Assembly: GCF_029893355.1 (NCBI RefSeq)
Contig: NZ_JARZAI010000012.1
Location: forward strand, 182,668 to 246,667
DNA length: 64,000 nucleotides
Origin: Kitasatospora sp. MAA4
GTDB lineage: Bacteria; Actinomycetota; Actinomycetes; Streptomycetales; Streptomycetaceae
Direction of reading: 5' to 3'
Position 1 is the stretch's first letter; each line of letters begins with the position of its first letter. The position numbers were made by a program, and so were the translations under genes. A model generated the notes under the pieces. It saw only the letters and a list, made by a program, of their open reading frames with translations, was not told where the DNA came from and did not search any database. Shown here piece by piece: positions 61,901 through 64,000 of this stretch.

Positions 61901-63065
61901 GGTCATTACCCCACGCATCGAAGCCCTGCGCGCCCACGTCCGCGAGGCCGCCGGCGACCTGCGCACGATCGGCCTGGAGCTCGACCGCGACCCGACGGCC
62001 ATCGACCGCTGGCTGCACCTGCCCGCGGTGGACATCATGCGCTCCTGCACCGTCCCCGCGGAGTACCTGACGAACCCGCTGCGCATCGGCGGGGAGACCT
62101 ACGACATTCGGAGCTGCCTGGAACACGCCGTCACCATCGAGGAGTTGAGCTACGGTGACGCGGGCTTCATGCTGGCCTGCCCAGGACCGCTGATGTCCGG
62201 GGCGGCCGTCGACGCGCTCGGTGACGACAAGCAGCGCCACGCCTACTACCAGCGCCTCGCCCGCCCCGAGCCGACCTGGACCTTCTTCGGCCTCACCGAA
62301 CCGGCCAAGGGCTCGGCGGCCACCGAGCTGGAGACGGCACTCGTCCCGGACGGCGACGGCTTCCGGCTGACCGGGCAGAAGCGCTACGTCGGCAACGCCG
62401 CGTTCGCCCAGCTCGGCGTGGTCTTCTGCCGCCGGGCGCCCGGGCCGCTCGGAATCGAGGCGGTGCTGCTCGATACGGACAGTCCCGGCTTCCACGCCGA
62501 GCTGATCGAGACCGTGGGCCTGCGCGGGGCCAGGATCTCGGCGATCAGGTTCCAGGACGTGCGGGTCGAGCGCAGCCAGATCCTCGGATACGAGAGCCTC
62601 AAGCCCAGCCGGCGCGGTCTGGTCGGGGCCATCCGCACCCTGCAGCGGTTCCGGCCGGTGCTGGCCGGCACCGCGTTGGGGCTGTCCCGCGCTGTCCTGG
62701 ACCACGTACGGACCGAGCGCCCCCGCCTGTCCAGAGTCGCTCGGCTGCGGCTGGAAGCGGCGCAGGACCGCCTGGCCGCCGCCCGAGCGCGCAACTACCA
62801 GGTGGCCGCCGCCATCGATGCCGGCCAGGTGCGCCTGGACCGCATCGCGGGGGTGAAGACCCGCGCCGCCGAACTGGCCGAGCAGAGCACGCTGCTCGCC
62901 GCCGACCTGCTCGGCCCCGCCGCCCTGCTGGAGGACCCGCTGCTCGACAAGCTCTACCGGGACGCGCGGGCGTTCGAGTTCATGGAGGGGACAGGCCATA
63001 TCCAGCGGCTGGCGGTCTTCCAGGGCGTACTGAAGGGCACCTTCCTCGACCAGCCGGAGAATTGA
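61893..63065 (+). CDS. Acyl-CoA dehydrogenase
   Basis: 390 aa, full length. Beta-domain with FFGLTEPAKGSAATELET and GQKRYVGNAAFAQLG, C-terminal bundle with RDARAFEFMEGTGHIQRL. It should take two hydrogens from a carrier-bound or CoA-bound acyl chain, for instance desaturating the product of the BtrK-like step or an aminoacyl group. The catalytic base cannot be placed with certainty by eye. Start ATG overlaps the half-size partner. Confidence 0.87.
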   Translation: MAEVITPRIEALRAHVREAAGDLRTIGLELDRDPTAIDRWLHLPAVDIMRSCTVPAEYLTNPLRIGGETYDIRSCLEHAVTIEELSYGDAGFMLACPGPLMSGAAVDALGDDKQRHAYYQRLARPEPTWTFFGLTEPAKGSAATELETALVPDGDGFRLTGQKRYVGNAAFAQLGVVFCRRAPGPLGIEAVLLDTDSPGFHAELIETVGLRGARISAIRFQDVRVERSQILGYESLKPSRRGLVGAIRTLQRFRPVLAGTALGLSRAVLDHVRTERPRLSRVARLRLEAAQDRLAAARARNYQVAAAIDAGQVRLDRIAGVKTRAAELAEQSTLLAADLLGPAALLEDPLLDKLYRDARAFEFMEGTGHIQRLAVFQGVLKGTFLDQPEN

Positions 63066-63087
63066 GCCCGAGAAAGCGAGACAGCGC

Positions 63088-63507
63088 GTGGAACCCCTGT
63101 CGATCGGCATCGACGTCCTGCACGAGGACGAACTCGACGCCCTGCTCGAACGACCGTGGTTCCGCAGTTACACCTACGCCCCGGAGGAGCTCGCCACTGC
63201 GGACTCCTTCGGGGCTCAGCGCGCCCGCGAGTTCCTCGCCGGCCGCTTCGCCGCCAAGGAAGCCGCGCTGAAGGCGCTCGGCACCGGGGTGAGCGACGGC
63301 GTGACCCCGCGGCAGGTCGCCATCCTCCGGGCGCCCGGCGGAACGCCCGTGGTCCGCCTGTCGGGCGCGGCCGCCCGGCACGCCGAGGCGCACGGGATCG
63401 CCGGCATCAGCGTGTCCATCACGCACAAGCGGGGCCTGGTCATCGCCGCCGCCATCGCCACCGCCGCGCCGGCCAGGGGATTTGCCCCCGCCGGCGAGCG
63501 GGAGTAG
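63088..63507 (+). CDS. acpS: Holo-ACP synthase (AcpS-type PPTase), second copy
   Basis: 139 aa from a GTG. Motifs: SIGIDVLHEDEL with the metal-binding Asp, GRFAAKEAALKALGTG with Glu/Lys, VSITHKRGLVIAAA at the end. Clearly different from the copy at 55039, and probably dedicated to carrier protein 2. Last gene before the ribosomal RNA operon leader. Confidence 0.85.
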   Translation: MEPLSIGIDVLHEDELDALLERPWFRSYTYAPEELATADSFGAQRAREFLAGRFAAKEAALKALGTGVSDGVTPRQVAILRAPGGTPVVRLSGAAARHAEAHGIAGISVSITHKRGLVIAAAIATAAPARGFAPAGERE

Positions 63508-63599
63508 TGTTCCCAAGTCGCTCGACAGGGAGCACCGGACACGCATCGGCGCGGACGGTCCCGGGGCGGCCAATCCTCTGAACCACCACCTCTCTTCTC

Positions 63600-64000
63600 G
63601 GTCGAGTTGTGCTTTGGCGCGGCTCTGCTCGAATTGGCGTGTCGTTTATCGGATTGCGGTCGGATTCGCCTCGCAGAGCGCGGTTCGGCTAGAGTTCGAA
63701 ACGTCGAACCGGTTCTCGAACCGGATAAACTCGGCGAAGTCTCCGGAAAGCCGGGAGGCGAGCAGGACCGCCGGGAAGACCTGGTAGAGTCTGAATCGCC
63801 GAAAGGCCGAAGGAAAAGCGAGTGAGAAACGCCGAAGGGCGGATCTGATAAGCTGAATGCAGAACGAACGAAGCGCCCGGAGATACTGCGAAGGCAGTTC
63901 GAAGGAAGTGTCCGTTCCTTGAGAACTCAACAGCGTGCCAAAAGTCAACGCCAGATATGTTGACATCCCCGGCCTCGATCTCTGATCGGGGTTGGAGATT
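63600..64000 (+). promoter_or_regulatory. rRNA operon promoter and leader region
   Basis: No gene is seen after 63507. Base composition drops and the sequence becomes that of a Streptomyces rrn leader. TAGAGT hexamers at 63690-63695 and 63785-63790 are likely -10 elements of tandem promoters. CCTTGAGAACTCAACAGCG at 63917-63935 followed by GTCAACGCCAGATATGTTGA is the conserved stretch shortly before the 16S rRNA gene, which would begin outside the window. Confidence 0.8.

Noticed and set aside
1..64000. CRISPR arrays, tRNA genes, transposases or phage integration sites
   Set aside because: No regularly spaced repeats, no cloverleaf-like segment with CCA end and no transposase or integrase coding sequence was seen.

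Overview
The window is very G+C-rich DNA with many GTG starts, 4-bp gene overlaps (ATGA/GTGA) and gene families typical of a filamentous actinomycete, most likely Streptomyces or a close relative such as Kitasatospora. No marker gene allows a species call. Its right end runs into the leader of a ribosomal RNA operon, whose 16S gene lies just outside the window.

Region 1 (about 1-30.7 kb) is a modular type I polyketide gene cluster read leftwards. It begins with an extender-unit cassette (crotonyl-CoA carboxylase/reductase, FabH-type ketosynthase, 3-hydroxyacyl-CoA dehydrogenase). Three PKS genes follow in colinear order: KSQ-AT-ACP-KS-AT-DH-KR-ACP, then KS-AT-KR-ACP, then KS-AT-KR(dead)-ACP-TE. 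After these come an FAD monooxygenase, a 66-aa protein, a P450, an acyl-CoA-dehydrogenase-like protein and a second P450. A TetR regulator and an Sfp-type phosphopantetheinyl transferase close the right side, and the 3' end of a paralogous TetR gene sits at the left edge. Domain logic predicts acetate + malonate (alkene) + malonate (hydroxyl) + alkylmalonate (ketone), that is a 2-alkyl-3-oxo-5-hydroxy-oct-6-enoyl chain suited to closing as a 3-alkyl-4-hydroxy-6-propenyl-5,6-dihydropyranone. Two PKS genes each carry one apparent single-base deletion at a short homopolymer.

Region 2 (about 30.8-42.3 kb) is accessory. It holds a zinc-ribbon protein, a HAD hydrolase, an XRE/TPR regulator, an anti-sigma-type ATPase and a tightly packed operon of thymidylate-synthase-like, NDP-kinase-like, radical SAM, DEDDh exonuclease, P-loop kinase and aldo/keto reductase genes. 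The operon looks like a nucleotide-modification pathway of unknown output. An SRPBCC protein and a TfoX_N-flavodoxin fusion follow.

Region 3 (about 42.4-51.4 kb) holds three tandem small secreted proteins, a leftward secreted-peptide/XRE/lipoprotein operon, a LuxR-type regulator, a PPOX-fold protein, an ArsR-MFS divergent pair with several operator dyads, and an XRE / ImmA-IrrE protease / MAB_1171c-like membrane protein module.

Region 4 (about 51.6-63.5 kb) reads rightwards and is the most unusual part. A type II thioesterase and LuxR regulator precede a compact operon of an AurF-like diiron N-oxygenase, an amino acid:carrier protein ligase (seryl-tRNA-synthetase-like), two holo-ACP synthases, two free-standing carrier proteins, a methyltransferase and a KAS III. 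It also contains a butirosin BtrJ/BtrK-like ATP-grasp ligase and carrier-bound amino acid decarboxylase, a cysteine-less KAS III-like protein, and an acyl-CoA dehydrogenase paired with a half-size partner. The genes imply that amino acids are activated and processed on free-standing carrier proteins by two different chemistries, without any NRPS module. I do not recognise this combination as a described pathway.
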